Of a stretch of 64,000 nt of DNA, positions 8,685-19,683 are shown piece after piece; position 1 is the first letter of the stretch, and every line of letters begins with the position of its first letter. The notes under the pieces were generated by a model. The model had not been told where the DNA came from. It did not search any database and saw only the letters and a list, made by a program, of their open reading frames with translations. The DNA comes from Blastococcus sp. TF02A-30. Its GTDB lineage: Bacteria > Actinomycetota > Actinomycetes > Mycobacteriales > Geodermatophilaceae. Position numbers and translations under genes: made by a program. The DNA lies in the NCBI RefSeq assembly GCF_003319185.1, contig NZ_QOHJ01000006.1, positions 310,001 to 374,000 of the forward strand. Reading direction: 5' to 3'.

Positions 8685-9863
8685 ATGTTGCGCTGGCTGA
8701 CCGCCGGTGAGTCGCACGGCCAGCAGCTCACCGCCATCCTCGAGGGCCTGCCCGCCGGCGTGGAGGTGCAGACCTCCGACGTCGACCTGCAGCTGGCCCG
8801 ACGCCGGCTGGGCCACGGCCGGGGGGCGCGGATGTCCTTCGAGCAGGACGTCGTGACCCTCACCGGCGGCGTGCGCCACGGCCGCACCCAGGGCGGCCCG
8901 ATCGCGGTCCAGGTGGGCAACACCGAGTGGCCCAAGTGGTCGACGGTCATGTCCGCGGACCCGGTCGACCCGGAGGTCCTGGCCGGCCAGGCGCGCAACG
9001 CGCCGCTCACCCGGCCGCGCCCCGGCCACGCCGACCTGGCCGGCATGCAGAAGTACGGCTTCGACGACGCCCGCCCGGTCCTGGAGCGGGCCAGCGCCCG
9101 CGAGACCGCGGCCCGCGTCGCCCTCGGCGCGATCGCCCAGCAGTTCCTCCGCCAGGCGCTCGGCGTCTCCGTGGTCAGCCACGTCGTCGCCATCGGCCCG
9201 GTCGTGGGCCCCGCCGGCGTCGTCCCCGGGCCGGACGACAACCCGGCCCTCGACGAGGACCCGGTCCGCTGCGCCGACCCGGCCACCAGCGAGCGCATGG
9301 TCGCCGAGATCGACGACGCCCGGAAGAACGGCGACACCCTCGGCGGGGTCATCGAGGTGGTCGTCCACGGCCTGCCGCCGGGCCTGGGCAGCCACGTGCA
9401 CTGGGACCGGCGCCTCGACGCCCGGCTGGCCGCGGCGCTCATGGGGGTGCAGTCGGTCAAGGCGGTCGAGGTCGGCGACGGGCTGGAGACCGCGCGCCGC
9501 CGCGGCTCGGTGGCCCACGACGAGATCGACCAGGACGGTGGCCGGGTCAGCCGCCGCACCGACCGCGCCGGCGGCATCGAGGGCGGCATGACCAACGGCG
9601 AGGTGCTGCGCGTGCGCGCCGCCATGAAGCCGATCAGCACCGTGCCGCGCGCGCTGGCCACCATCGACGTCGCCACCGGCGAGCCGGCGGTGGCCATCAA
9701 CCAGCGCAGCGACGCCTGCGCGGTGCCCCGCGGCAGCGTGGTCATGGAGGCGATGGTGGCGCTGGTGCTCGCCGACGCCGCCCTGGAGAAGTTCGGCGGC
9801 GACTCGGTGGCCGAGACCCGCCGCAACGCGCAGGCCTACCTCGACGCCCTCCCGTACCGGTGA
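8685..9863 (+). CDS. aroC: Chorismate synthase
   Basis: Forms chorismate from 5-enolpyruvylshikimate-3-phosphate using reduced FMN, the last shikimate pathway step. 392 residues, normal length. Signatures are clear: GESHGQ near the N terminus, [12 protein letters not shown], the [32 protein letters not shown] block interrupted only by normal substitutions, and SxMNGE-like GGMTNGE plus [10 protein letters not shown] near the C terminus. The start has no Shine-Dalgarno sequence; a -10-like CACAAT seven bases upstream fits leaderless expression. Its stop overlaps the aroK start (GTGA). Confidence 0.97.
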   Translation: MLRWLTAGESHGQQLTAILEGLPAGVEVQTSDVDLQLARRRLGHGRGARMSFEQDVVTLTGGVRHGRTQGGPIAVQVGNTEWPKWSTVMSADPVDPEVLAGQARNAPLTRPRPGHADLAGMQKYGFDDARPVLERASARETAARVALGAIAQQFLRQALGVSVVSHVVAIGPVVGPAGVVPGPDDNPALDEDPVRCADPATSERMVAEIDDARKNGDTLGGVIEVVVHGLPPGLGSHVHWDRRLDARLAAALMGVQSVKAVEVGDGLETARRRGSVAHDEIDQDGGRVSRRTDRAGGIEGGMTNGEVLRVRAAMKPISTVPRALATIDVATGEPAVAINQRSDACAVPRGSVVMEAMVALVLADAALEKFGGDSVAETRRNAQAYLDALPYR

Positions 9864-10390
9864 CCGCGCCGCGACTCGTGCTCGTCGGACCGCCCGCCTC
9901 GGGGAAGACCACGGTCGGCACCGCGGTGGCCGAGCTGCTGGGGGTGCCGTTCCGGGACACCGACGCCGACGTCGAGCAGCTGACCGGGACCACGGTCGCG
10001 GACCTCTTCGTGCAGCACGGCGAACCGCGCTTCCGGGAGCTGGAGGAGCAGGCCGTGGCCCGCGGCCTGGCCGAGCACCGGGGCGTGCTCGCCCTCGGCG
10101 GGGGAGCGGTGACCACCGCCGCGACCCGCGAGCTGCTGGTCGCCTACGGCCGCGTCGGCGGCACCGTCGTCTGGCTGGACGTCGACCTGCCGTCGGCCGC
10201 GCGCCGGGTGGGGCTGTCCCGGGACCGCCCGCTGCTCGCCGTGAACCCGCGCGCGATGCTGCGCAGCATGCTGGAACAGCGGGCACCGCTCTACGACGAG
10301 GTGTCCACGCACCGCGTGGCCACCGGGGGCCGGGAACCGGAGGACGTCGTCGCCGACGTCGCCGCGATCGCACGAGGGGGAGCGCGATGA
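9860..10390 (+). CDS. aroK: Shikimate kinase
   Basis: Phosphorylates shikimate at the 3-position with ATP. About 176 residues, the normal length. The P-loop is [11 protein letters not shown] near the N terminus, the shikimate-binding Asp and Arg residues are in [11 protein letters not shown] and EPRFRELEE, and ALGGGAV is the family glycine triplet. The GTG at 9860 overlaps the aroC stop; although the frame is open far upstream, nothing kinase-like precedes this start. The stop overlaps the aroB ATG (ATGA). This is the aroC-aroK-aroB-aroQ order usual for actinobacteria. Confidence 0.96.
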   Translation: MTAPRLVLVGPPASGKTTVGTAVAELLGVPFRDTDADVEQLTGTTVADLFVQHGEPRFRELEEQAVARGLAEHRGVLALGGGAVTTAATRELLVAYGRVGGTVVWLDVDLPSAARRVGLSRDRPLLAVNPRAMLRSMLEQRAPLYDEVSTHRVATGGREPEDVVADVAAIARGGAR

Positions 10391-11445
10391 GGACGGTCGC
10401 CGTCGCGGGGGAGCAGCCCTACGAGGTGCTCGTGGGTGCCGGCGCCGCCACCCGGCTGGGCGTCGTGCTCGCCGGCACGGCCCGCGCCGTCGTGGTGCAC
10501 GCGCCGCCGCTGGCGGCGGCCGCCGGCGCCGCGGTCGAGCTGCTGCAGACCGCGGGCGTGGCCGCCGAGGCGGTCGTCGTCCCCGACGGGGAGGCCGCGA
10601 AGACCGCCGAGGTCGCCGCCGGTGCCTGGGAGGAGTTCGGCCGGCTGGGGCTGACCCGCAGCGACGCGGTCGTGGGCATCGGCGGGGGAGCGGTCACCGA
10701 CCTCGCCGGCTTCCTGGCCGCGACCTGGATGCGCGGGGTGCGGGTCGTCCAGGTGCCCACGAGCCTGCTCGGCATGGTCGACGCCGCCGTGGGCGGCAAG
10801 ACCGGGATCAACACCGCGGCGGGCAAGAACCTGGTCGGCGCGTTCCACCCGCCGGCCGCCGTCCTCGCCGACACCGACCACCTCGCCGGGCTGCCCGACG
10901 CCGAGTTCCGCTCGGGGCTGGCCGAGGTGGTCAAGTGCGGCTTCATCGCCGACGCCGAGATCCTGCGGCTGCTCGAGGCCGACCCCACCGGGCGGCGGGA
11001 CACCGGGGAGCTGATCGCCCGCGCGGTCCAGGTCAAGGCCGACGCGGTGGGCCAGGACCTGCACGACACCGGCGTCCGCGAGTTCCTCAACTACGGCCAC
11101 ACCCTGGCGCACGCGATCGAGCGGGTGGAGGACTTCGGCTGGCGGCACGGCGAGGCGGTCGCCGTCGGCCTGGTCTTCGCCGCGGAGCTGGCGGGGCAGG
11201 CCGGCCTGCTGTCCCGCGGCGAGGTCGACCGGCACCGCGACCTGGTCGCCGCGATGGGCCTGCCCACGACCTACGACGGCGACTGGGACCGGCTGCGGCC
11301 GGTGATGGCCGTGGACAAGAAGGCCCGCGGCGCGTCGCTGCGGTTCGTCGTCCTCGACGGCATCGGCAACCCGACGATCCTGACCGACCCCGAGCAGGCC
11401 TGGCTCGACGCGGCCTGGTCCGCAGTGTCTGGAGAGAACGCATGA
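10387..11445 (+). CDS. aroB: 3-Dehydroquinate synthase
   Basis: Zinc- and NAD-dependent cyclisation of DAHP to 3-dehydroquinate, step two of the shikimate pathway. 352 residues. NAD-binding [21 protein letters not shown] and [20 protein letters not shown] are intact. The zinc ligands are recognisable: the Glu of [12 protein letters not shown], the His of [11 protein letters not shown] and a later His of [13 protein letters not shown] at 10387 overlaps the aroK stop; the stop overlaps the aroQ ATG. Confidence 0.97.
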   Translation: MRTVAVAGEQPYEVLVGAGAATRLGVVLAGTARAVVVHAPPLAAAAGAAVELLQTAGVAAEAVVVPDGEAAKTAEVAAGAWEEFGRLGLTRSDAVVGIGGGAVTDLAGFLAATWMRGVRVVQVPTSLLGMVDAAVGGKTGINTAAGKNLVGAFHPPAAVLADTDHLAGLPDAEFRSGLAEVVKCGFIADAEILRLLEADPTGRRDTGELIARAVQVKADAVGQDLHDTGVREFLNYGHTLAHAIERVEDFGWRHGEAVAVGLVFAAELAGQAGLLSRGEVDRHRDLVAAMGLPTTYDGDWDRLRPVMAVDKKARGASLRFVVLDGIGNPTILTDPEQAWLDAAWSAVSGENA

Positions 11446-11876
11446 CCATCCACGTGCTCAACGGCGCGAACCTCGGCCGGCTCGGCACCCGCGAGCCCGA
11501 GGTCTACGGCACCACGACCTACGCCCAGCTGGTGGAGGTGATCGAGGCGACCGCGCGCGAGCTGGGGCTCGACGTCCGCGTCCGGCAGACCGACGACGAG
11601 GGCGAGCTGCTGCGCTGGGTGCACGAGGCCACCGACGCCGGCGACCCCGTCGTCATCAACCCCGGCGGCTGGTCGCACACCTCCGTGGTGCTGCACGACG
11701 CCCTGGCGGCGGTGACCGGTCCGGTCGTCGAGGTGCACATCAGCAACATCCACCGGCGCGAGGAGTTCCGGCGGCACTCCTACGTCTCCCGCGTGGCCGA
11801 CGGCGTCATCGCCGGGCTCGGCATCCACGGGTACGTGCTGGCGCTGCAGTGGATGACGCTGAAGGGGCACTCGTGA
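11442..11876 (+). CDS. aroQ: 3-Dehydroquinate dehydratase, type II
   Basis: Dehydrates 3-dehydroquinate to 3-dehydroshikimate. The 144 residues match the small dodecameric type II enzyme. The N-terminal [19 protein letters not shown] holds the catalytic Tyr and lid Arg, [17 protein letters not shown] replaces the usual INPAAYTHTS, and [19 protein letters not shown] carries the active-site Ser, His and Arg. ATG at 11442 overlaps the aroB stop; the stop overlaps the GTG of the next gene. The GW in place of AY is a normal variation. Confidence 0.96.
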   Translation: MTIHVLNGANLGRLGTREPEVYGTTTYAQLVEVIEATARELGLDVRVRQTDDEGELLRWVHEATDAGDPVVINPGGWSHTSVVLHDALAAVTGPVVEVHISNIHRREEFRRHSYVSRVADGVIAGLGIHGYVLALQWMTLKGHS

Positions 11877-12970
11877 GCCGGGAGGCCGCACGGCGGGACG
11901 CGCTGCGGGCGCTCGCCGCCCAGCAGGACCTGGACGCCGTCCTGGTCACGAACCTGCTCAACGTGCGCTACCTGACCGGGTTCACCGGCTCGAACGGCGC
12001 GCTGCTCGTGCGCACCGACGGACCCGACCTCTTCGGCACCGACGGCCGCTACACCACCCAGGCCTCCACCCAGGTCCCCGACGTCGAGCTCGTCGTCGAC
12101 CGGGCCACCGTCCCGGCGCTGGCACGGGCCGCGGCCGGCGCGGGGCGGCTCGGCTTCGAGTCGCACGACCTGACCGTCGACGGGCTGGAGCAGCTGCGCC
12201 GGGTGCTCGACGACGCCGCGGCCGGTGGCCGGGTGCCGGAGCTGGCGTCGGTCCGCCGCGCCGTGGAGGCCCAGCGCGCGATCAAGGACGACGACGAGAT
12301 CGAGTCGCTGCGCCGCGCCTGCGCGGTCGCCGACCAGGCGCTGGCCGAGCTCGCCGCCGAGGGGGCGCTCCGGCCGGGGCGGACCGAGCTCGAGGTCGGC
12401 CGCGAGCTCGACGCCCGCATGCTGGCCCTCGGCGCCGAGGCGCCGTCGTTCGAGACGATCGTGGCCACCGGCGCCAACTCGGCGATCCCGCACCACCGCC
12501 CCGACCGCACCGAGCTGCGCGAGGGGGACTTCCTCAAGCTCGACTTCGGCGCCACCGTCGACGGCTACCACTCCGACATGACCCGCACCCTGGTGCTGGG
12601 GCACGTCGCCGACTGGCAGCGCGAGGTCTACGCCCTGGTGGCGGAGTCGCAGGCGGCCGGCCGGGCCGCGCTGAGCGTCGGCGCCGACGTCGTCGCGGTC
12701 GACTCGGCGGCCCGCGACGTGATCGTCGCCGCCGGTCACGGCGAGCACTTCACCCACGGCCTCGGGCACGGGGTGGGCCTGGAGATCCACGAGGCGCCGG
12801 GCATCGGCCAGCTGGGCGCGGGTACGCTGGCCGCCGGCATGGCCGTCACCGTGGAGCCGGGCGTCTACCTGCCCGGGCACGGCGGTGTCCGGATCGAGGA
12901 CACCTTGATCGTCACCGATGGCGCGCCCGAGTTGTTGACCCTCACGAGCAAGGAACTGCTGGTCCTCTAG
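11873..12970 (+). CDS. pepQ: M24-family aminopeptidase (Xaa-Pro dipeptidase type)
   Basis: Metallopeptidase of the pita-bread fold that cleaves X-Pro bonds in the cytoplasm. About 365 residues: a creatinase-like N-terminal domain (about 1-125) and the M24 domain. The five metal ligands are visible: two Asp in [17 protein letters not shown], His in [13 protein letters not shown], Glu in [11 protein letters not shown] and Glu in [11 protein letters not shown]. The GTG at 11873 overlaps the aroQ stop and is preferred to an ATG at 11849 inside aroQ. It stops one codon before efp, the usual pepQ-efp-nusB order in actinobacteria and firmicutes. The exact substrate preference cannot be read from sequence. 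Confidence 0.92.
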   Translation: MSREAARRDALRALAAQQDLDAVLVTNLLNVRYLTGFTGSNGALLVRTDGPDLFGTDGRYTTQASTQVPDVELVVDRATVPALARAAAGAGRLGFESHDLTVDGLEQLRRVLDDAAAGGRVPELASVRRAVEAQRAIKDDDEIESLRRACAVADQALAELAAEGALRPGRTELEVGRELDARMLALGAEAPSFETIVATGANSAIPHHRPDRTELREGDFLKLDFGATVDGYHSDMTRTLVLGHVADWQREVYALVAESQAAGRAALSVGADVVAVDSAARDVIVAAGHGEHFTHGLGHGVGLEIHEAPGIGQLGAGTLAAGMAVTVEPGVYLPGHGGVRIEDTLIVTDGAPELLTLTSKELLVL

Positions 12971-13531
12971 ATGGCTACCACCAACGACCTCAAGAACGGC
13001 ATGGTCCTCAACCTGGACGGCCAGCTCTGGACCGTCACCGAGTTCCAGCACGTGAAGCCCGGCAAGGGCGGCGCGTTCGTGCGCACCACGCTGAAGAACG
13101 TGCTCTCGGGCAAGGTCGTGGACAAGACCTTCAACGCCGGCACCAAGGTCGAGACGGCGACCGTCGACAAGCGGAACATGACGTACCTGTACAAGGACGG
13201 CACCGACTTCGTCTTCATGGACGGCGACACGTTCGACCAGATCCACGTCCCGGCCCAGACAGTCGGCGGCGGCGCGGACTACCTCCTCGAGAACACCGAG
13301 GTCACCGTGGCCATGCACGAGGGCGTCGCCCTCTACGTGGAGCTGCCGGTGACCCTCGAGCTCGTCGTGGAGCACACCGACCCGGGCCTGCAGGGCGACC
13401 GCTCGACCGGTGGCACCAAGCCCGCGACGCTCGAGACCGGCGCGCAGATCCAGGTGCCGCTGTTCATCTCCACGGGCGAGAAGCTCAAGGTCGACACCCG
13501 CGACGGCCGGTACCTCGGCCGCGCCAACTGA
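12971..13531 (+). CDS. efp: Translation elongation factor P
   Basis: Binds ribosomes stalled at polyproline stretches and stimulates peptide bond formation. 186 residues with the three-barrel layout. The tip loop of domain I reads [13 protein letters not shown], with the Lys at the site modified in E. coli; actinobacteria generally lack the EpmA route, so modification here is open. Domain III ends in the typical [11 protein letters not shown]. The ATG follows the pepQ stop with no gap, and the stop overlaps the nusB ATG (TGATG). Confidence 0.97.
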   Translation: MATTNDLKNGMVLNLDGQLWTVTEFQHVKPGKGGAFVRTTLKNVLSGKVVDKTFNAGTKVETATVDKRNMTYLYKDGTDFVFMDGDTFDQIHVPAQTVGGGADYLLENTEVTVAMHEGVALYVELPVTLELVVEHTDPGLQGDRSTGGTKPATLETGAQIQVPLFISTGEKLKVDTRDGRYLGRAN

Positions 13532-13941
13532 TGGCCGCTCGCTCCAAGGCGCGCAAGCGCGCCGTCGACGTCCTCTACGAGGCCGAGGTCCGCGGCCGCG
13601 ACCGGCTCGAGCTGCTCGCGGAGCGGGTCGCCGACGGCAACCCGCCGGTGCCCGAGCACGCCGTCCGGCTGGTGGAGGGCGTCACCGCGCACACCGCGCG
13701 GATCGACGAGCTGATCGAGGCGCACGCCTCGGGCTGGCAGCTGGACCGGCTGCCCGACGTCGACCGCGCGATCCTGCGCATGGCCGTCTTCGAGCTGCTC
13801 TGGGCCGACGACGTGCCCGACGCCGTCGTCATCGACGAGGCGGTGGAGCTGGCCAAGACGCTCTCGACGGACGACTCGCCGGCCTACGTCAACGGCGTCC
13901 TGGGCGCCATCCTGCAGGCCGAGGTCCCGACCTCCGGTTGA
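13531..13941 (+). CDS. nusB: Transcription antitermination factor NusB
   Basis: All-helical 136-residue protein that binds boxA RNA with NusE/S10 in rRNA antitermination. Typical features: the Arg-rich start ARSKARKRAVDVLYEAEVRG, the central LDRLPDVDRAILRMAVFELLW and the C-terminal VVIDEAVELAKTLSTDDSPAYVNGVLGAI. Its start overlaps the efp stop. It is the last gene of the forward run and converges on the ABC permease gene with only 12 bases between, with no obvious terminator hairpin. Confidence 0.96.
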   Translation: MAARSKARKRAVDVLYEAEVRGRDRLELLAERVADGNPPVPEHAVRLVEGVTAHTARIDELIEAHASGWQLDRLPDVDRAILRMAVFELLWADDVPDAVVIDEAVELAKTLSTDDSPAYVNGVLGAILQAEVPTSG

Positions 13942-13953
13942 GCCCGGCCGGCG

Positions 13954-14985
13954 TCAGTGGACGTCGCGGCGCTGGAACAGCAGCACCCCCAGCCCGATGA
14001 CCACCGCGGCGACCACGCCGAGCACGATCCCGGCCTGCAGGTTGCCGATCACGAACTCCTCGAACACCTGGTTGCCGTCGGCGTCCACGGTGAAGTTCTC
14101 GTAGTCGACGATCCGGAGCCCGCCGGGGGCCACCAGGGCGGCGGCGTTGTTGGTGAGCAGCGCGGGCTGCCACTCCGGCCGCATGACCCGGACGGCGTTC
14201 TCCACGATCGCGAAGTAGACGAAGCCCACGCCCAGCGCGGCGCCGGTGTTGCGGATCAGGTTGGCCAGGCCGAACCCGGCCAGGGCGGCGAAGACGACCA
14301 GCAGCACGCACCGGCCCTGGGTGGCCAGCAGGTCGCCCCAGAAGCCGGACGGCAGGGGGTCGTCGGTGCCGACGGCGATCCGCAGGATCCAGGCCATCGC
14401 CAGCCAGCCGAGCTGGGCCGCGACGCCGAGGGCGGCCGCCGCCACGGCGAGGACGGTCACCTTGGCACCCATGACCTGCATGCGGCGCGGCACCCAGAAC
14501 AGCAGCGCGACCACCGAGCGGCTGGACCACTCGGCGCCGATCCAGGTGGCGCCGATGAGGAAGGCCAGCGCTGCGGCCGCCGCACCGAACCCCATGGCGC
14601 CGCCGCTCGCGCTCTGCTCGAGGTCGAAGGGCGCGGTGCCGACGAAGTCCTCGGTCCGGAACTCGGCCGCGGTGATCTCCGGTCCGCAGAAGCTCTCCTC
14701 CTCGCCCGGTGGGGCGTCGTCGAGGCACTGCTGCCGCCACACCTCCTGCTGCTCGACCATCTGGGCGATCTCCGCCCGCGCGGCGGCCAGGTCCCCCTCG
14801 TCCGGCTCGCCGAACTGGAACAGCCCGATGACGACGGCGGCCAGCCAGCCCACCAGCGCCGCGGCCAGCAGCACCTGGATGAACCGCCGTGAGCGGAACC
14901 GGTGGAACTCCGCGCGCAGCAGGCTCGGGTGCACGTACCCCTCGTCCCGGGCGGGGGCCGGGGGCTGCTCGACGACCGCGCTCAC
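13954..14985 (-). CDS. ABC-2 type exporter permease
   Basis: About 343 residues. A short cytoplasmic N terminus with HPSLLRAEFHRFRSRRF is followed by six predicted membrane helices, the first (VLLAAALVGWLAAVVIGLF) followed by a long, acidic, two-Cys extracytoplasmic loop (about residues 55-120). The pattern fits ABC-2 permeases that pair with the ATPase encoded just upstream. The frame is open far into the ATPase gene; the GTG at 14985 overlaps that gene's stop (GTGA) and is the likely start. The substrate is unknown; drug, lipid or peptide export are all possible. Confidence 0.82.
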   Translation of the reverse strand: MSAVVEQPPAPARDEGYVHPSLLRAEFHRFRSRRFIQVLLAAALVGWLAAVVIGLFQFGEPDEGDLAAARAEIAQMVEQQEVWRQQCLDDAPPGEEESFCGPEITAAEFRTEDFVGTAPFDLEQSASGGAMGFGAAAAALAFLIGATWIGAEWSSRSVVALLFWVPRRMQVMGAKVTVLAVAAAALGVAAQLGWLAMAWILRIAVGTDDPLPSGFWGDLLATQGRCVLLVVFAALAGFGLANLIRNTGAALGVGFVYFAIVENAVRVMRPEWQPALLTNNAAALVAPGGLRIVDYENFTVDADGNQVFEEFVIGNLQAGIVLGVVAAVVIGLGVLLFQRRDVH

Positions 14986-15911
14986 GCCGGGTCCCCGGTG
15001 ATGGCGAGGAACGCGCTCTCCAGGTCGGCGGTCACGGGCGTGAGCTCCTCCAGGTAGTGGCCGTGGGCGGCGAGGATGCGGGTGACCTCGCCCGGCGCGG
15101 GGACGCCGTGCACGAGCAGGGTCCGCCCGTCGGGGTGCTCGGGCGGGGCGACGGCGAAGCCCGCGGCGGACAGGACCGCGGCGGCCGCGGCGGCGTCGGG
15201 GACCCGCACCCGCAGGTCGCCCGACGCACCCCGGGCGAGCACCTCGCTGACCGGGCCGGAGGCCACGCACCGGCCGCGGGCGAGGATGGAGACGGAGTCG
15301 CACACCTGCTGGATCTCGGCCAGGAGGTGGGAGGAGAGGAGCACGGTGGTGCGCCCGTCGGCGCCCAGCCGGCGGATCAGCTCGCGGACGTCGCGGATGC
15401 CGGCCGGGTCCAGGCCGTTGCTGGGCTCGTCGAGGATCAGCAGCCGGGGCGCCTTGAGCAGGGCCGCGGCGATGCCCAGGCGCTGCTTCATACCGAGCGA
15501 GTAGCCCTTGAACCGGTCCTCGGCCCGGTCGCGCAGGTCGACGGTCTCCAGGCACTCCTCGACCCGCGCCCGGGAGACCCCGGCGGCCTCGGCCAGCAGC
15601 TGGAGGTTGAGCCGTCCGGAGAAGCCGGGGAAGAACAGCGGGGTCTCGACGAGCGCGCCGACCGCACCGATGACGTCGGGCAGGCCGGCGGGGACCGGGG
15701 CGTCCAGGAGCCGGATCTCGCCGCCCGGGTCGGGGCGGACCAGGCCGAGCAGGACCCGGATCGAGGTGGTCTTACCGGAGCCGTTCGGGCCGAGGAAGCC
15801 GTGCACGCCGCCGGAGTCGACGACCAGGTCGAGGGAGTCCAGCGCCTTCTGCGGCGGGCGTCCGCGGCGTCGGTACGTCTTGGACACCGACGTCATGTGG
15901 ACGGCGGGCAT
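14982..15911 (-). CDS. ABC exporter ATP-binding protein
   Basis: Single nucleotide-binding domain of about 309 residues of the ABC-2 exporter class. Walker A is GPNGSGKTT (about residues 41-49), the signature is YSLGMKQRLGIAAALL, Walker B is LLILDEPSNGLDP and the switch His is in LLSSHLLAE. The C-terminal ~90 residues form the accessory domain seen in this class. The ATG at 15911 has a strong GGAGG ribosome binding site, whereas the upstream open frame has none. The gene is translationally coupled to the permease gene. Confidence 0.9.
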   Translation of the reverse strand: MPAVHMTSVSKTYRRRGRPPQKALDSLDLVVDSGGVHGFLGPNGSGKTTSIRVLLGLVRPDPGGEIRLLDAPVPAGLPDVIGAVGALVETPLFFPGFSGRLNLQLLAEAAGVSRARVEECLETVDLRDRAEDRFKGYSLGMKQRLGIAAALLKAPRLLILDEPSNGLDPAGIRDVRELIRRLGADGRTTVLLSSHLLAEIQQVCDSVSILARGRCVASGPVSEVLARGASGDLRVRVPDAAAAAAVLSAAGFAVAPPEHPDGRTLLVHGVPAPGEVTRILAAHGHYLEELTPVTADLESAFLAITGDPA

Positions 15912-16010
15912 GGGGCCTCCTCCGGCTCCGGGGAGGCCGACCTTGGCACAGCCCGGCCACGCAGGGTGCGCGGTGGCGCACGTGTCGGAACCGTCGTGCC
16001 CCGGAAACGC

Positions 16011-16048
16011 GAGGAGGCCCCCACCGGCGGTGCGGTGAGGGCCTCCTC
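16011..16048 (-). terminator. Intrinsic-type hairpin after bldD
   Basis: A 16-base stem with one C/A mismatch and a six-base loop lies 34-71 bases after the bldD stop. One arm starts GAGGAGGCCCC and the other ends GGCCTCCTC. On the reverse strand it is followed by GCGTTT. It would separate bldD from the ABC exporter genes that follow on the same strand. Confidence 0.6.
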
Positions 16049-16081
16049 TGCAGCTCTCGGTGCCGGAAGCCGGCTGCGCCG

Positions 16082-16642
16082 TCAGCGCGGGGCGCGGCGG
16101 CGCTCCCAGTTCGGGTCGACGTCGTCCTCGAGGAGCAGGTCGTCGTCGTCGGCGTTGCCCACGACGCCCTCCATGCCGGGGGAGAGGACGCCCCACTCGA
16201 TGAGCCGGGTGGTGAGCTCGTCGGGGCTCATGTCGTAGATGATCGCCAGCGACTTCAGGTCCTCGGCGCGGATCGACAGGACCTTGCCGTTGTAGTCGTG
16301 GCGCTGCGCCTGGATGGTCGAGGCGTAGCGGGCCAGCGGGCCCGCCTCGTCGGCGGGCAGCGAGCCCAGCGACTCCAGGTTGAGCACGATCTTGGTGGTC
16401 GAGGTGACCGCGGAGCTGGGCCGCGGGTCGGGCAGCAGCTCGGAGACCGGCACGCCGTAGAACACGGCGAGCTCGGAGAGCCGCTGCACGGTGACCGCCC
16501 GGTCGCCGCGCTCGTAGGACCCGACGACGACGGCCTTCCAGCGGCCGTGCGACTTGTCCTCGACCCCCTGAAGCGAGAGGCCCTGCTGGTTGCGGATCGC
16601 GCGGAGCCGGGCACCGAGGGCCCGTGAGTAGTCGGTGCTCAT
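16082..16642 (-). CDS. bldD: Developmental regulator BldD (c-di-GMP-responsive DNA-binding protein)
   Basis: Global transcription factor of sporulating and other actinobacteria. 186 residues: an XRE-type DNA-binding domain at about 5-75 (ALGARLRAIRNQQGLSLQGVE, then YERGDRAVTVQRLSELAVFYGVPVSELLP) and a C-terminal domain that in Streptomyces dimerises around four c-di-GMP molecules. The c-di-GMP motif, RGD-X8-RQDD in Streptomyces, reads RHD-X8-RAED here; the charged ligand residues R114, D116, R125 and D128 are all kept at the same numbering. The C terminus ends with a run of acidic residues and an Arg-rich tip. The ATG at 16642 gives the standard N terminus MSTDYSRALGAR. A GTGA-N8-TCAC sequence upstream may be a self-binding site. 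Confidence 0.95.
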   Translation of the reverse strand: MSTDYSRALGARLRAIRNQQGLSLQGVEDKSHGRWKAVVVGSYERGDRAVTVQRLSELAVFYGVPVSELLPDPRPSSAVTSTTKIVLNLESLGSLPADEAGPLARYASTIQAQRHDYNGKVLSIRAEDLKSLAIIYDMSPDELTTRLIEWGVLSPGMEGVVGNADDDDLLLEDDVDPNWERRRAPR

Positions 16643-16691
16643 CGCTGTCTGCTCACTGTCCGTCGTCTCGGGAACGTCCTGATCGTCACGC

Positions 16692-16718
16692 AGCGTACTG
16701 GTCGTGCCCCGTGCGCAA
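16692..16718 (-). promoter_or_regulatory. Candidate bldD promoter
   Basis: Read on the reverse strand, TTGCGC (16718-16713) and TACGCT (16697-16692) resemble -35 and -10 boxes, but the 15-base spacer is shorter than usual. Transcription would start about 43 bases before the bldD ATG. Confidence 0.35.
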
Positions 16719-16742
16719 CAGGAGGACCGCCCTCGCGGGTCC

Positions 16743-16758
16743 GTGATCGTGCGGTCAC
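16743..16758. promoter_or_regulatory. Candidate BldD-binding inverted repeat
   Basis: GTGA, eight bases, TCAC. This resembles the AGTGA(N)TCACC-type half-sites of Streptomyces BldD boxes, and it lies between bldD and the divergent pyr operon, so it could serve either. Such short repeats also occur by chance. Confidence 0.3.
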
Positions 16759-16816
16759 GCCGGGTGGCCGTTTCCGCAGGCCGGCAGGCGCGCGGCGGCC
16801 CCGTCCCGCGGTGCAG

Positions 16817-16822
16817 TACCGT
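16817..16822 (+). promoter_or_regulatory. Candidate -10 (TACCGT) of the pyr operon
   Basis: TACCGT fits TANNNT and would start a leader of roughly 55 bases ahead of the pyrR ATG, long enough to include the PyrR hairpin at 16854-16871. No clear -35 sequence is visible. Confidence 0.4.
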
Positions 16823-16853
16823 CGCTCCCGGTCCGACCACTCTCCTTTAACGA

Positions 16854-18396
<1,543 letters not shown>

Positions 18397-18400
<4 letters not shown>

Positions 18401-19683
18401 CGTACCTGATCAAGGGCGCGAAGCCCTACGGCGAGGACGCCGTCGACCTGCTGCTCGAGGACGGCCGGATCGCCGCGATCGGCACCGAGCTGGCCGCCGA
18501 CGGCGCGGAGGTGGTCCAGGCGGCCGGGCTGGTCGCCCTGCCCGGCCTGGTGGACCTGCACACCCACCTGCGCGAGCCCGGCCGCGAGGACGCCGAGACC
18601 GTGGAGACCGGCAGCCGGGCCGCCGCGCTGGGCGGGTTCACCGCGGTGCACGCGATGGCCAACACCGACCCGGTGGCCGACACCGCCGGCGTCGTCGAGC
18701 AGGTGTGGCGGCTGGGCCAGGAGGCCGGGCTGGTCGACGTCGTCCCGGTCGGCGCGGTGACCGTCGGGCTCGAGGGCGAGCGGCTGGCCGAGCTCGGCGC
18801 GATGGCCGACTCCGCCGCCCGTGTCCGGGTCTTCTCCGACGACGGGCACTGCGTCAGCGATCCGGCGCTCATGCGCCGCGCGCTGGAGTACGTGAAGGCC
18901 TTCGACGGCGTCGTCGCGCAGCACGCCGAGGAGCCGCGGCTGACCGCGGGCGCGCAGATGCACGAGGGCGACCGCTCGGCCTCGCTGGGCCTCACCGGCT
19001 GGCCGGCCGCCGCGGAGGAGGCGATCATCGCCCGCGACGTGCTGCTGGCCGGCCACGTCGGCGCCCGGCTGCACGTCTGCCACGTGTCGACGGCGGGCTC
19101 GGTGGAGATCCTGCGCTGGGCGAAGTCGCGCGGGGTGCAGGTCACCGCCGAGGTGACGCCGCACCACCTGCTGCTCACCGACGCGTGCGCCGAGACCTGG
19201 GACCCGGTGTTCAAGGTCAACCCGCCGCTGCGGACGGACGCCGACGTCGAGGCCCTGCGCGCCGGTCTCGCGGACGGCACGATCGACGCCGTCGGCACCG
19301 ACCACGCCCCGCACGCGGTCGAGGACAAGGAGAGCGAGTGGGCGCAGGCCCGGCCCGGCATGCTCGGGCTGGAGCAGGCGCTCTCCGTCGTCGTCCAGAC
19401 CATGGTCGAGCCCGGCCGGCTCGACTGGCGCGGCGTCGCCGACCGGATGTCCGTGCGCCCCGCCGGGATCGGCCGGCTGACCGGCCACGGCCGGCCGCTG
19501 GCCGTCGGCGAGCCCGCCAACCTGCTGCTGATCGACCCCACCGCCCGGTCCGTCGTGGACCCGGCCGCGCTGGCCAGCCGCAGCCGCAACAGCCCGTACG
19601 CCGGCCGGGAGCTCCCCGGCCGCGTGGTCGCGACCTTCCTGCGGGGGTCCGCGACCGTCCTGGACGGAAAGGCAACACGGTGA
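18397..19683 (+). CDS. pyrC: Dihydroorotase, class I
   Basis: Zinc amidohydrolase that cyclises N-carbamoylaspartate to dihydroorotate. 428 residues. Metal ligands: HTH in [31 protein letters not shown], His residues in CHVSTAG and AEVTPHHL, and the Asp of [12 protein letters not shown]. The length and the LREPG motif mark the class I type. GTG start overlapping the pyrB stop; its own stop overlaps carA (GTGA). Confidence 0.97.

Noticed and set aside
11849..11872. ATG at 11849 as the pepQ start.
   Set aside because: It lies inside aroQ; the GTG at 11873 overlapping the aroQ stop gives a normal N terminus and matches the coupling of the other genes.
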